Notes under the pieces: generated by a model | Told to the model about the DNA's origin: nothing | Seen by the model: only the letters and a program-made list of their open reading frames with translations | The model's database searches: none | Shown here: in pieces, positions 1-6,980 of the stretch | How the letters are laid out: every line of letters starts with the position of its first letter | How positions within the stretch are numbered: position 1 is the first letter of the stretch | Translations under genes and position numbers: made by a program | Source of the DNA: JAYVJH01 sp043777595 | Lineage (GTDB): Bacteria; Bacteroidota; Bacteroidia; Cytophagales; Spirosomataceae | DNA length: 18,855 nucleotides | NCBI GenBank assembly: GCA_043777595.1 | Contig: JAYWHT010000022.1 | Span: 1-18,855, forward strand | Direction of reading: 5' to 3'

Positions 1-62
1 ACTATGCAAAATGAAGACAGTAAAAAATCAGTATACACATCTAAAATTTGTGGATTCTTCAT
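1..62 (-). CDS. Transposase, N-terminal fragment (partial)
   Basis: An ATG at 62 on the minus strand opens a frame of 20 codons that stays open to the window edge. It begins MKNPQILDVYTDFLLSSF. This resembles the N-terminus of IS4/IS701-type DDE transposases, where a 'YSDYL..SF' segment precedes a conserved TATGLS motif; that motif would lie just outside the window. The catalytic region is not visible, so the call rests on recognising a short N-terminus and on the neighbouring gene being cut. It could instead be a chance open frame. Confidence 0.45.
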   Translation of the reverse strand, partial: MKNPQILDVYTDFLLSSFCI

Positions 63-160
63 TCGTTAATTTTCAATGAATTTATTCACAAAGGTCTAAA
101 CTTTTGACGCTACATGATACTTTTTTTCACTTTTCCTAATTTTGAACCTGCGAAAGGTCA
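1..160 (-). mobile_element. End of an insertion sequence, running off the left edge
   Basis: The minus strand here opens a transposase-like reading frame at position 62. The roughly 98 bp between that start and the break in the neighbouring nucleotidyltransferase gene (about 158-165) have no coding content, as expected for an IS end with its terminal inverted repeat and leader. The purine-rich stretch at about 126-155 is the likely inverted repeat. The other IS end lies outside the window, so neither the inverted-repeat match nor a target-site duplication can be seen. The insertion is inferred from the abrupt end of nucleotidyltransferase similarity and from the transposase-like start. Confidence 0.45.
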
Positions 161-370
161 GATAATAATACTGGGTTGATGGTAATAATGATGGTCAAAT
201 GCCAACAAAAATCGATCAACCTGTACTTCTTGTAGTTCTATTACGATATCAATATCTTGCGTATTGCGACCAACCGTATAAAAGCTCATAGCCATACTTC
301 CCGATACCATATACGGAATTTCGAGTTGGTCTAAGGTAGCGCAAACCGATTTCAACAAATCTACTATCAT
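158..370 (-). pseudogene. MNT-type nucleotidyltransferase, truncated after about 65 residues
   Basis: The 70-residue frame has the start of a minimal nucleotidyltransferase fold, as in the AbiEii/DUF6036-like group: a leading helix, then VSGSMAMSFY (the GS nucleotide-binding turn), then TQDIDIVIEL with the paired metal-binding Asp residues (DID). Family members usually run to about 150-180 residues. Here similarity stops after HHYYHQPSI and a TGA follows within a few codons, at the point where IS-like sequence begins. The start codon overlaps the stop of the upstream lipoprotein gene (ATGA at 367-370), so the two were probably translationally coupled. Proteins of this fold act as antitoxins, toxins or small-molecule nucleotidyltransferases; which applied here cannot be told. 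With its second half missing it is probably inactive. Confidence 0.65.
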
Positions 371-1290
371 GGTTTTGTATAGGTTACAACACCACCATAG
401 CCCACGCCACAGTTGTTGCGGGCATAAGCCCTAATGTAATATTTAGTACCCGACACAAGGCCATAAAGCGATGAAACGGTTGCATTCGTGTTGGCTTGGC
501 CACTTTTGGTTAGTCCATCGCCGCTCATTCCTTCGTTGTCGTTGAGGGTAGGCATTTGACTTTTCGACGACCAACAATGCCCTATGCTCAACACCATTGG
601 TACAGTCGCAAAATTGCTAACCGTAGCCTCAACTACTGAGGTTTTGGTGGTAGCCGCTACGGTTACTTGCCCTGTTTTGATTGTGGGCAAACCCGAAGCT
701 GGATACATGGCTTTTAGCTCAACTATTTCTTTGTCCGACAAAGCCAAAGTCGGGCTACTTGGCAAATAGCGTTGCGTACTGCTTTGATTGGGCGACAGCC
801 CCAGAATAGTGCCTGATTGGTGCATGACCACATACTGCAACTGGGCATCTGTCCACTTATAATCTTGGCTCAATACAATTTTGTACTGCCCTGTTGTGGT
901 TTGGCCAATGGCCGCCAAAGTAGATAAGTCAAAATGCAAAACGCCTTCACTTATCGTCTTTTCGAGTTGTGCGGCTGGCGCAAAACTAATGCTAATGTCG
1001 GCAGGTGATTGGTTGGCAAATGTTAAAAATGTGCCTGCCTTCGACACCACATCAAAGGCTGCCGTTATGGGTTTGTTGTAAGCCGAGTTACTGGTAGAGA
1101 GCTGCCAGTTGATTTGGCAGCTTTTCCATTTTTTTTTACCCACTAATAATCCCTCAAAGGCATTTATACGATTTTGTTCGCTTGCTGTGGGTAAATCTTG
1201 GCAGTCAGTAAGTGCCACACAACCAAGTATCAGCAACAAATTGAAGCCTCGAAAAATAGTCTGATTAAGAGTTGGTTTGCCTACGATCAT
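367..1290 (-). CDS. Lipoprotein with one degenerate matrixin-like domain and an FN3-like domain
   Basis: The 307-residue protein starts with a hydrophobic segment (about 16-29) and two possible lipidation cysteines, C24 (ILGC) and C30 (TDCQDLP). C30 matches the CQDLP of the large lipoprotein at 10205-13306. Residues 55-197 follow the layout of a matrixin (M10A) peptidase, but the zinc helix reads VVMHQSGTILGL. The first His (H157) and the GxxxGL frame are kept; the catalytic Glu is Gln, the second His is Thr, and the SIMYP Met-turn is gone. Residues 205-307 form a Bacteroidota FN3-like domain ending in GTKYYIRAYARN. It should be a surface or periplasmic binding lipoprotein, not a protease. 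It is transcribed away from the signalling operon and shares its leader with that operon's large lipoprotein, so it is probably a divergent partner or paralogue. Confidence 0.7.
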   Translation of the reverse strand: MIVGKPTLNQTIFRGFNLLLILGCVALTDCQDLPTASEQNRINAFEGLLVGKKKWKSCQINWQLSTSNSAYNKPITAAFDVVSKAGTFLTFANQSPADISISFAPAAQLEKTISEGVLHFDLSTLAAIGQTTTGQYKIVLSQDYKWTDAQLQYVVMHQSGTILGLSPNQSSTQRYLPSSPTLALSDKEIVELKAMYPASGLPTIKTGQVTVAATTKTSVVEATVSNFATVPMVLSIGHCWSSKSQMPTLNDNEGMSGDGLTKSGQANTNATVSSLYGLVSGTKYYIRAYARNNCGVGYGGVVTYTKP

Positions 1291-1430
1291 AATCTTTAAT
1301 ACCCAAAATCTATAAAGGTTAGCACCATTGGATAGTTATTTAGTACAAAAATACTGTAAAACTCTAAAAGTTTATTATTTTTACCCAAAAACAAAATAGC
1401 TTATAAAAAACAGGTTATAACAAGATTACG
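1291..1430. promoter_or_regulatory. Divergent intergenic region with candidate promoter elements
   Basis: This 140-bp AT-rich spacer separates the minus-strand lipoprotein gene from the plus-strand signalling operon, so it should hold both promoters. On the minus strand, 1353-1346 reads TATTTTTG and fits the Bacteroidota -7 consensus TAnnTTTG, though no good -33 TTTG lies at the expected distance. On the plus strand, 1376-1383 reads TATTTTTA, one base off the same consensus. No inverted repeat suggesting an operator stood out. If the operon's own ECF sigma factor acts here, its site would differ from this consensus and cannot be predicted by eye. Confidence 0.35.
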
Positions 1431-1781
1431 ATGATTAAGAACATTACAGTACAAGGTACAGAAACCCCCAAACAAATTTTAATTCTAAAAATAGGCATCA
1501 ATAAAATAGGCCGACGCTCAGACGACACGCAACAAGCCGCCCCAGACGAAGTGTTGATAGAAACAACCGACAGCACCATTCATCGTCAATATCACTGTAT
1601 AATAGACGTAGTGGCCAAAGGCAACGATTATGACTACATATTGTCGCCTTTTGAATCAGCTACAAACCCCACCTACTTTGGCCAAGAACGGCAAGGAATG
1701 CACCAACTTGATGCCATTTACTTGAAAGAAAACAACTCTTTTCAAGTAGGTCAAGACACAGTTATCGTTTTGACAAAATAA
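1431..1781 (+). CDS. Small stand-alone FHA-domain protein
   Basis: The 116-residue cytoplasmic protein is almost entirely one forkhead-associated (phosphothreonine-binding) domain. INKIGRRS at about 23-30 supplies the Gly-Arg of the first phosphate-binding loop. STIHRQYHC at 48-56 is the SRxH loop, with His in place of Ser and one extra residue. ESATNPTYF at about 75-83 supplies the Asn loop, and QVGQDTVIVL is the closing strand. No signal peptide or TM segment is present. It is the first gene of the run and would act as a free phospho-reader of the kinase encoded at 6981. The altered SRxH loop means binding to phosphothreonine is likely but not certain. Confidence 0.75.
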   Translation: MIKNITVQGTETPKQILILKIGINKIGRRSDDTQQAAPDEVLIETTDSTIHRQYHCIIDVVAKGNDYDYILSPFESATNPTYFGQERQGMHQLDAIYLKENNSFQVGQDTVIVLTK

Positions 1782-1864
1782 ATTTTCGCATTACTGCTAA
1801 CCTTCTATTCTTTCGTTCTATTAACCCTCGCCAACGGTGTATTGGTGGGACAGACCAATTCATA
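1782..1864 (+). other. 83-bp spacer before the sigma-factor gene
   Basis: This is the largest gap inside the plus-strand run and the only place where an internal promoter for the sigma/anti-sigma genes would fit easily. A small inverted repeat (ATTGGT at 1841-1846, ACCAAT at 1854-1859, 7-nt loop) lies directly upstream of the ATG at 1865 and could fold over the ribosome-binding region. No T-run follows, so it is not a convincing terminator. No clear TAnnTTTG element was found. Confidence 0.25.
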
Positions 1865-2455
1865 ATGAACCCAGTCAATTCACCTAATCCAAAAGTAGCT
1901 TCATGCCAGCAGTTCGAAACAGAAGTAGCACTTTTTGAGGCATTAAACAAGCAAAGTAGCAAGGCTTATCAATCTTTATACGACCAATGCTATGGCTCGG
2001 TCGAGTGGTTTGTTTTGAAAAATAGCGGAACAGCAGATAATGCCGCCGACTATTTCCAAAATGCGATGGCTACGCTCTGTGTCAATGTGGCCGATGGCTC
2101 GTTTGAATTGAGGGCTAATACCAAAATCTCGACCTATTTGATTGAGATTTGCCGCAGACAATGGTTAGGATATTTGAACAGCAAGCAATACAAAATGACC
2201 GTTGCAAACAATGACGAAATAGACATCATAGCCGATGAGGATATGACAAATTTCGACGATTTGTCCGTAGAGCGTTTGGCCAAATTACAAACTGTTTTTG
2301 GTAATTTAGGCCAAACTTGTCAGCAAATTTTACGGCTTTTTTATATGGAAGACCGCTCAATGAAAGATATAGCTCAACAATTAAACTCGACCGAGGGAAC
2401 GGTAAAAGTGAGCCGCCACAGGTGTTTAGAACAACTTAAAAAACAATTCCAATAG
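1865..2455 (+). CDS. ECF-type RNA polymerase sigma factor (sigma-70 family)
   Basis: The 196-residue protein has the two-domain layout of extracytoplasmic-function sigma factors. Region 2 covers about 35-105: AYQSLYDQCYGSVEWFV, then DYFQNAMATL, then ISTYLIEICRRQWLGYL, which corresponds to the WL..I.RN.. helix. A short acidic linker follows (about 117-132). Region 4 (about 140-192) has the helix-turn-helix MKDIAQQLNSTEGTVKVSRH that reads the -35 element. It would direct RNA polymerase to a small regulon, probably including this operon. The next gene, 2 bp downstream, encodes a one-TM protein with an anti-sigma-like N-terminus, the usual pairing. The gene belongs to the general Bacteroidota ECF pool; I cannot assign an ECF group. 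Confidence 0.88.
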   Translation: MNPVNSPNPKVASCQQFETEVALFEALNKQSSKAYQSLYDQCYGSVEWFVLKNSGTADNAADYFQNAMATLCVNVADGSFELRANTKISTYLIEICRRQWLGYLNSKQYKMTVANNDEIDIIADEDMTNFDDLSVERLAKLQTVFGNLGQTCQQILRLFYMEDRSMKDIAQQLNSTEGTVKVSRHRCLEQLKKQFQ

Positions 2456-2457
2456 CC

Positions 2458-3327
2458 ATGAATATAACCCAACAAGAACAAATAGAAGCCTACCTCAATA
2501 ATAGCCTCAGCCCCAAAGCAAGTAAAGATTTTGAAGTGCAAATATCCCAAAATGAAGACCTCAAAAAAGAAGTAAAATTAGAGCGTTTTGTAAGAAAAGG
2601 ACTCAAAGCTCTGGCGTTAAAAGAGGCGTTTCGCACCATGCACAACGACATCAGCGAAACCCCAGTAATATCATTAGGCCAAAACCAGCAACGCAAAGCG
2701 GGAGTTTTTAGGGTACAGCAAAATCGTAGTTGGTTCAAAACCTACTATGCTGCTGCGGCTTGTTTGGCGGCGATAGCTGTAGGGCTTTGGTATTATTTGC
2801 AGCAGTCGCCCACCATGACCAATGACAATCTGCTGGCAGTAAACAAACCCAGTAGCTCGCAAATGCCTGAAAGACAAGGTAGTATCAACAAAAAATTAAC
2901 ACAAAAAAATGAGCTAAAAACGGGTAATCAAGCCATTGCTAAACTACCAGTCCAAGACTTTTTGAACGAACAAGAACAAACACATTTATTGAGCGATAGC
3001 CAGTTGCCGATTGACTTGTCGCTAACACCTGCCGACTGCGAAGCCCTGTTCCAACGCTATTTCGATGAAAATGATTTTCCAGAAGAAAACCTAAAAATCG
3101 GTACCGAGGCCATGAAACAAGGTAAAGATGGTCTCGGAATTTTTCAAGAAACAGTAGCCACAGCCACCGACAACAGTATACGACAAAAAGCACAATGGCT
3201 CGCTATGTTGGCTTTCTTAAAAAGTTGTAACACTGCAGAAGCGTTGCAGTTGGCCAATAGTATTCGTCAAATCAATGATCATTTGTACCAAAATCAGGCC
3301 GAAAAACTATACAAACGCCTTCGCTAA
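2458..3327 (+). CDS. One-TM anti-sigma-factor-like membrane protein
   Basis: The 289-residue protein starts 2 bp after the sigma factor stop. Residues 1-60 (EQIEAYLNNSLSPKASKDFE, then helices rich in Lys and Glu) match the short N-terminal module common in Bacteroidota proteins encoded after ECF sigma factors. No zinc-finger HxxxCxxC is present. One TM segment lies at about 96-115 (YYAAAACLAAIAVGLWYYL). After a polar linker, residues about 190-289 form a helical, TPR-like periplasmic domain (EALFQRYF..., then IRQKAQWLAMLAFLKSCNTAEALQLANSI). The model is an inner-membrane anti-sigma factor holding the sigma factor on the cytoplasmic side and sensing through the periplasmic helical domain, possibly released by a protease such as the one encoded next. 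The anti-sigma role is inferred from position and architecture. Confidence 0.65.
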   Translation: MNITQQEQIEAYLNNSLSPKASKDFEVQISQNEDLKKEVKLERFVRKGLKALALKEAFRTMHNDISETPVISLGQNQQRKAGVFRVQQNRSWFKTYYAAAACLAAIAVGLWYYLQQSPTMTNDNLLAVNKPSSSQMPERQGSINKKLTQKNELKTGNQAIAKLPVQDFLNEQEQTHLLSDSQLPIDLSLTPADCEALFQRYFDENDFPEENLKIGTEAMKQGKDGLGIFQETVATATDNSIRQKAQWLAMLAFLKSCNTAEALQLANSIRQINDHLYQNQAEKLYKRLR

Positions 3328-3330
3328 TCT

Positions 3331-4797
3331 ATGAAAACCCGATTATCTAAGCAAAAACATACGAAAACGATGGGTAAAAATGAGGCACGCTCTAACGGGA
3401 ACGAGAGCGTGTCTTTTTCTATTTTGTTTTTGAACGACACTACCCATTATCCCAAAAACACCTACCGCAAAATCATTGCGACCAAGTGCTTGTTTGGGCG
3501 TGATGAGGATTGTACCATTGTTTTTGCCGAGGAAGACGACACCGTGAGTAGTCGCCATGCTTGCGTAGAGTACGATGGCCAGCATTTTTATTTGGTACAC
3601 CTCTCTCAGTCTAACCCTACTCTACTCAACGGCAAAGAGATAACAGAAATAGGCACAAGAAAACGACTCAAAAACAATGATGAAATTCAACTGTCGAGGG
3701 TAGGGCCACTGTTTCAATTCAAGGAAAACGACTCTAAGTTATTGAAACTAACTCAACGGTTTCAGCGATTTGCTAAAACCACGTTGCTCCCCTATAAAGT
3801 AGCCATTGGGGTTTTGTTGAGTGTATTGCTTTTGGCTTTGAGCTTGATTTTTTACCAATATTCTCAATACGAGCCGCTTTTACAAATCACCCAAACCATA
3901 CGAACGCAACACCAAGCCGATGCCCAAAAAATTATAGAACTCAATCGTCAAAATGCTGATTTACAATCGGCTATGAAAAAGGGATTTGAGTTCAATAAAG
4001 CATCAAGCCAGCCTACAATGCCCCGACCAAAGCCGCTCACTACGATTGACATACCAAGCGAAGTCAAAAAAATGAGTGGTAGTATCTATCTGATTCGTGC
4101 CAAAAGTATCAATCTATTGTTTACAGATGGTAGCGAACAGTATATCGAACTCAAAAATGGGCAAGGTTGGAATGGCACAGGCTTTTTGTGTTTAGATGGC
4201 CGATTTATTACGGCTCGTCATGTTATAGAACCTTGGCTTTATTTCGACAAAAACGATGTGGATATGATTCGGCTCAACATGATAGCCACACAGGGCGGCA
4301 AGGTTACGGTTAATTTTGAGGCACAATCTTCTAATTTTTTGACAATCAAATTCACAAATCAGAGCTTTACGAGCAATACTACGAGCGACTGCAACGCCAC
4401 CGGCACCACCACCACAGGCGAGTCGGTGGCATTGACAAAAGCCTCATTACAAAATGATTGGGCAACCATGAAAACCAAGTATAAAAGCGGCAATGTGCTA
4501 TTCGATGCTGCATTGGCAAATAACCTATCCCAAACCCAAGCACTTCATGTATTGGCCTACTCTAATGGCGATGTACTACAAGAAAATGGCAAATTAGAGC
4601 CATTGTATAGCACCACCACCGCAGCCCAAAGTGGTACGATAAAGGGCTTTATCAATGTTTCTATCCGAAATTTTGAGACGGGGGCTTCGGGTGGGCCAGT
4701 ATTTGTTAATCGAAACGGTCAATTTGTAGCCGTAGGTATGGTAGTGTCTAAAATGGGTGAAATAGGTAGAATTCTTCCATTATCAGTAATTCAATAA
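3331..4797 (+). CDS. FHA domain - TM - trypsin-like serine protease fusion
   Basis: The 488-residue protein joins a cytoplasmic phospho-reader to a periplasmic protease. Residues about 28-130 are a canonical FHA domain (FGRDEDC with G56-R57, VSSRHAC at 72-78, LLNGKEI at 98-104). One TM segment lies at about 156-176, followed by a short coiled coil (about 185-220). Residues about 245-485 resemble chymotrypsin/HtrA-type serine proteases: His297 in TARHVIE, Asp376 in NDWATMK and Ser453 in GASGGPVF form a plausible complete triad. No PDZ domain follows. The first in-frame ATG lies 3 bp after the upstream stop; M14 is an alternative start. In context, phosphorylation by the co-encoded kinase could recruit or gate a periplasmic protease, with the anti-sigma protein encoded just upstream as an obvious candidate substrate (inference). 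Confidence 0.8.
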   Translation: MKTRLSKQKHTKTMGKNEARSNGNESVSFSILFLNDTTHYPKNTYRKIIATKCLFGRDEDCTIVFAEEDDTVSSRHACVEYDGQHFYLVHLSQSNPTLLNGKEITEIGTRKRLKNNDEIQLSRVGPLFQFKENDSKLLKLTQRFQRFAKTTLLPYKVAIGVLLSVLLLALSLIFYQYSQYEPLLQITQTIRTQHQADAQKIIELNRQNADLQSAMKKGFEFNKASSQPTMPRPKPLTTIDIPSEVKKMSGSIYLIRAKSINLLFTDGSEQYIELKNGQGWNGTGFLCLDGRFITARHVIEPWLYFDKNDVDMIRLNMIATQGGKVTVNFEAQSSNFLTIKFTNQSFTSNTTSDCNATGTTTTGESVALTKASLQNDWATMKTKYKSGNVLFDAALANNLSQTQALHVLAYSNGDVLQENGKLEPLYSTTTAAQSGTIKGFINVSIRNFETGASGGPVFVNRNGQFVAVGMVVSKMGEIGRILPLSVIQ

Positions 4798-4811
4798 AAC
4801 GCATAAAATCC

Positions 4812-5624
4812 ATGAAAAAAATCGGTTTAATAATTCTTGTGGTGTGTATCGCAAATATTTCGTTTGCACAATGCGATAGCCTTCCTATCAAAATTCCAGA
4901 ACGGGTCTTTGGCAATACAAGTGAGATAAATTTGCTATACAGCCAACTCTTAGACAGTCTTTTGTTTGTTACAAAAACAGACTACGTTCTGACAAGCAAT
5001 AACACCAAAACAAGTAATAAATACGGACGTTTTGGCAAAGAATTTTACGGTCGTCAATATGCAGTCGGGGTCATGGCCGATGGTAAACTATGGCTCGGTG
5101 CAACCGTTGCTCAACCGTGGATAGATGAGCCAACTATTCAAGCATTTGCAGACTCCCTACGACCCAGTATTTCGCTGTTTGCTTATCGTCAGTTAAATAC
5201 ACCTTTCTTCACTCAACAACACACAAATACGTTAGAAAAAATCAACGACCACTTGAGCGTTTTAGCACTGACAAAACACCAGCGAGCAGGTAACTGGTGG
5301 CAAGAGACCCTATTGCCTTCAATTGGACGATTGGTATTGTTGTATAATGCCGAAGAAGAAAGTCAAGGAAAATTGACGATTCAGAAGTATTATTGTAAGG
5401 TAACACCTACTTGGATAGATAATGAAGCTACATTTAAAAACCCAATATCTATAAAAGGAAAATGTATAGGAGGAGCATTTTTTTATGAAAAATTCAATAC
5501 AGGTATTCTTCAACTTTGGCTGGGGGGCATCATAACATCAACAGATAATACGACTTTAAAACTCACAAAAATAAATGAGCAGCAAAAATTCAACACTGAT
5601 TCGGCTGACAGCACGAACCGATAA
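4812..5624 (+). CDS. Secreted protein of unknown function
   Basis: I do not recognise this 270-residue protein. Residues 1-19 are a typical signal peptide (MKKIGLIILVVCIANISFA, then QCDSLP); the Cys at 21 lacks a lipobox, so it is probably soluble in the periplasm or secreted. The rest is mixed alpha/beta with no TM segment and no recognisable catalytic motif; GRQYAVGVMADGKLWLGA (about 80-97) and a Gly/aromatic-rich stretch near 220-240 stand out. It starts 14 bp after the FHA-protease stop, and its last 50 bp overlap the PP2C gene in another frame, so it is tightly bound into the operon. A partner or inhibitor of the adjacent protease is possible but unsupported. Confidence 0.6.
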   Translation: MKKIGLIILVVCIANISFAQCDSLPIKIPERVFGNTSEINLLYSQLLDSLLFVTKTDYVLTSNNTKTSNKYGRFGKEFYGRQYAVGVMADGKLWLGATVAQPWIDEPTIQAFADSLRPSISLFAYRQLNTPFFTQQHTNTLEKINDHLSVLALTKHQRAGNWWQETLLPSIGRLVLLYNAEEESQGKLTIQKYYCKVTPTWIDNEATFKNPISIKGKCIGGAFFYEKFNTGILQLWLGGIITSTDNTTLKLTKINEQQKFNTDSADSTNR

Positions 5625-6978
5625 GGGCGAGGTTCGCTACCACAACGAAGATAATTTTTTGGTTGGTGTCAATCTCTCAACGCAAGACTGGGCAGTACGA
5701 GATGAAATATTCGAGGCTGGCGACATGGGCAGTCTTTTGGTCGTAGCCGATGGTATGGGTGGTGCTAATGCGGGCGAAGTAGCCTCTCAAATAGCCGTCG
5801 AAGAAATAAAAAAGTATTTTGAGCAGAGCCTACGAAGCCCTTCGGGGAGTGAAGATTCTTTTTTTGAACAACTCGAAAAAGCCCTGTTTCAAGCCCACGA
5901 AGTTATCGTAAAACACGCATTCGATAACCCCGAATGTGAAGGCATGGGAACAACGCTGCTGTTGGTTTGGGTGGTTAAAACACGGGCATACATTGGCTGG
6001 AGCGGCGATAGTCGCTGTTATAAATATAACCCTCAAATGGGCAGTTTACAGTTACTAATAGACGACCATTCTTTAGTTTGGGAAATGGTCAAAAAAGGCG
6101 AATTGACCGAAGACGAGGCTGCTGTACACGATGAACGTAACATCATTACGCAGAGTTTGGGGGCTGATTCGTACCCACCAAAGCCCGAGTTTAGGTCATT
6201 AGAATTGGTTGAGGGCGACAGACTTTTATTGTGTAGCGATGGGCTGAATTCTATGTTATTAGATAGTCAAATCAAAAATATATTAAGTCAAAACGATGAC
6301 ATTACCACCAACAGTCATCAACTCATAGACGCTTCCAACAAAGCAGGTGGCGAAGACAATATTACGGTAGTAATGTACGAATTGGTAAAAGTAGGCAATC
6401 CAGAAGTCATTGAACACAGCAAAAAAAGTCATAATCTATATACAAAACAAAAATCTTCAAACAGTTGGGTATGGATTTTGATATTGCTTTTGTTGCTGGT
6501 AGCCGCAGGGCTGGGCTATTGGTGGTGGACTAAAAGTCAAATGCAAGTCGCTAATATAACACCATCAGATAGTACAGATCGCATCGCAGCAGTAACTGAT
6601 ACGATAGTGGCGGCTATTGTCAGTCAGCCCCAAGGGAATAACACACAGGAAATCGTAAAAAAGTCACAAGTTGTTGATAGTCAAATAAATATAACACAAT
6701 TAAAACAAGACAAGCGTAACGCCGAAGAGCAGCAACGGGTTAATAGGGCAACTTATGATAAACTTGTTAGTACACGAAACGACATAAATGCACAAATGGC
6801 GAATGACGAAAAACTAACGAAAATAGTTGACGGCAAAGCTGTTGAAACTAATGCTAAAAGCGTACTTGTGAGCAAGAAAAAAACATTAGACGACAAAATT
6901 AGCGTACAAGACATGATGATAAAAGAAAAACAAAACGAGATAAATCGTTTGAATTTGCTTTTGAAAAACAATAACTGA
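5575..6978 (+). CDS. PP2C-family Ser/Thr phosphatase with TM segment and coiled-coil tail
   Basis: The 467-residue protein opens with a complete PPM/PP2C phosphatase domain (about 1-272). Metal-binding residues are in place: RYHNEDNF (E25-D26), VVADGMGGANAGE (D59-G60), GWSGDSRCY (D145), LLLCSDGLNSML (D222) and GGEDNITVVM (D261-N262). One TM segment follows at about 297-317, then a polar linker and a coiled-coil region (about 375-465). The catalytic domain is cytoplasmic and the tail periplasmic. It would reverse phosphorylation by the kinase encoded 2 bp downstream. The ATG at 5575 lies inside the previous gene but is needed to include the first conserved strand (LIRLTARTDKGEV), so the 50-bp overlap is real. 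PP2C-kinase neighbours are the standard bacterial arrangement (PppA/PpkA, Stp/PrkC); extension across the membrane with a coiled coil is less usual. Confidence 0.9.
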   Translation: MSSKNSTLIRLTARTDKGEVRYHNEDNFLVGVNLSTQDWAVRDEIFEAGDMGSLLVVADGMGGANAGEVASQIAVEEIKKYFEQSLRSPSGSEDSFFEQLEKALFQAHEVIVKHAFDNPECEGMGTTLLLVWVVKTRAYIGWSGDSRCYKYNPQMGSLQLLIDDHSLVWEMVKKGELTEDEAAVHDERNIITQSLGADSYPPKPEFRSLELVEGDRLLLCSDGLNSMLLDSQIKNILSQNDDITTNSHQLIDASNKAGGEDNITVVMYELVKVGNPEVIEHSKKSHNLYTKQKSSNSWVWILILLLLLVAAGLGYWWWTKSQMQVANITPSDSTDRIAAVTDTIVAAIVSQPQGNNTQEIVKKSQVVDSQINITQLKQDKRNAEEQQRVNRATYDKLVSTRNDINAQMANDEKLTKIVDGKAVETNAKSVLVSKKKTLDDKISVQDMMIKEKQNEINRLNLLLKNNN

Positions 6979-6980
6979 TT

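Noticed and set aside
5828..5850. Short palindromic stretch inside the PP2C gene
   Set aside because: Only a 5-bp stem with almost no loop, in coding sequence; likely chance.
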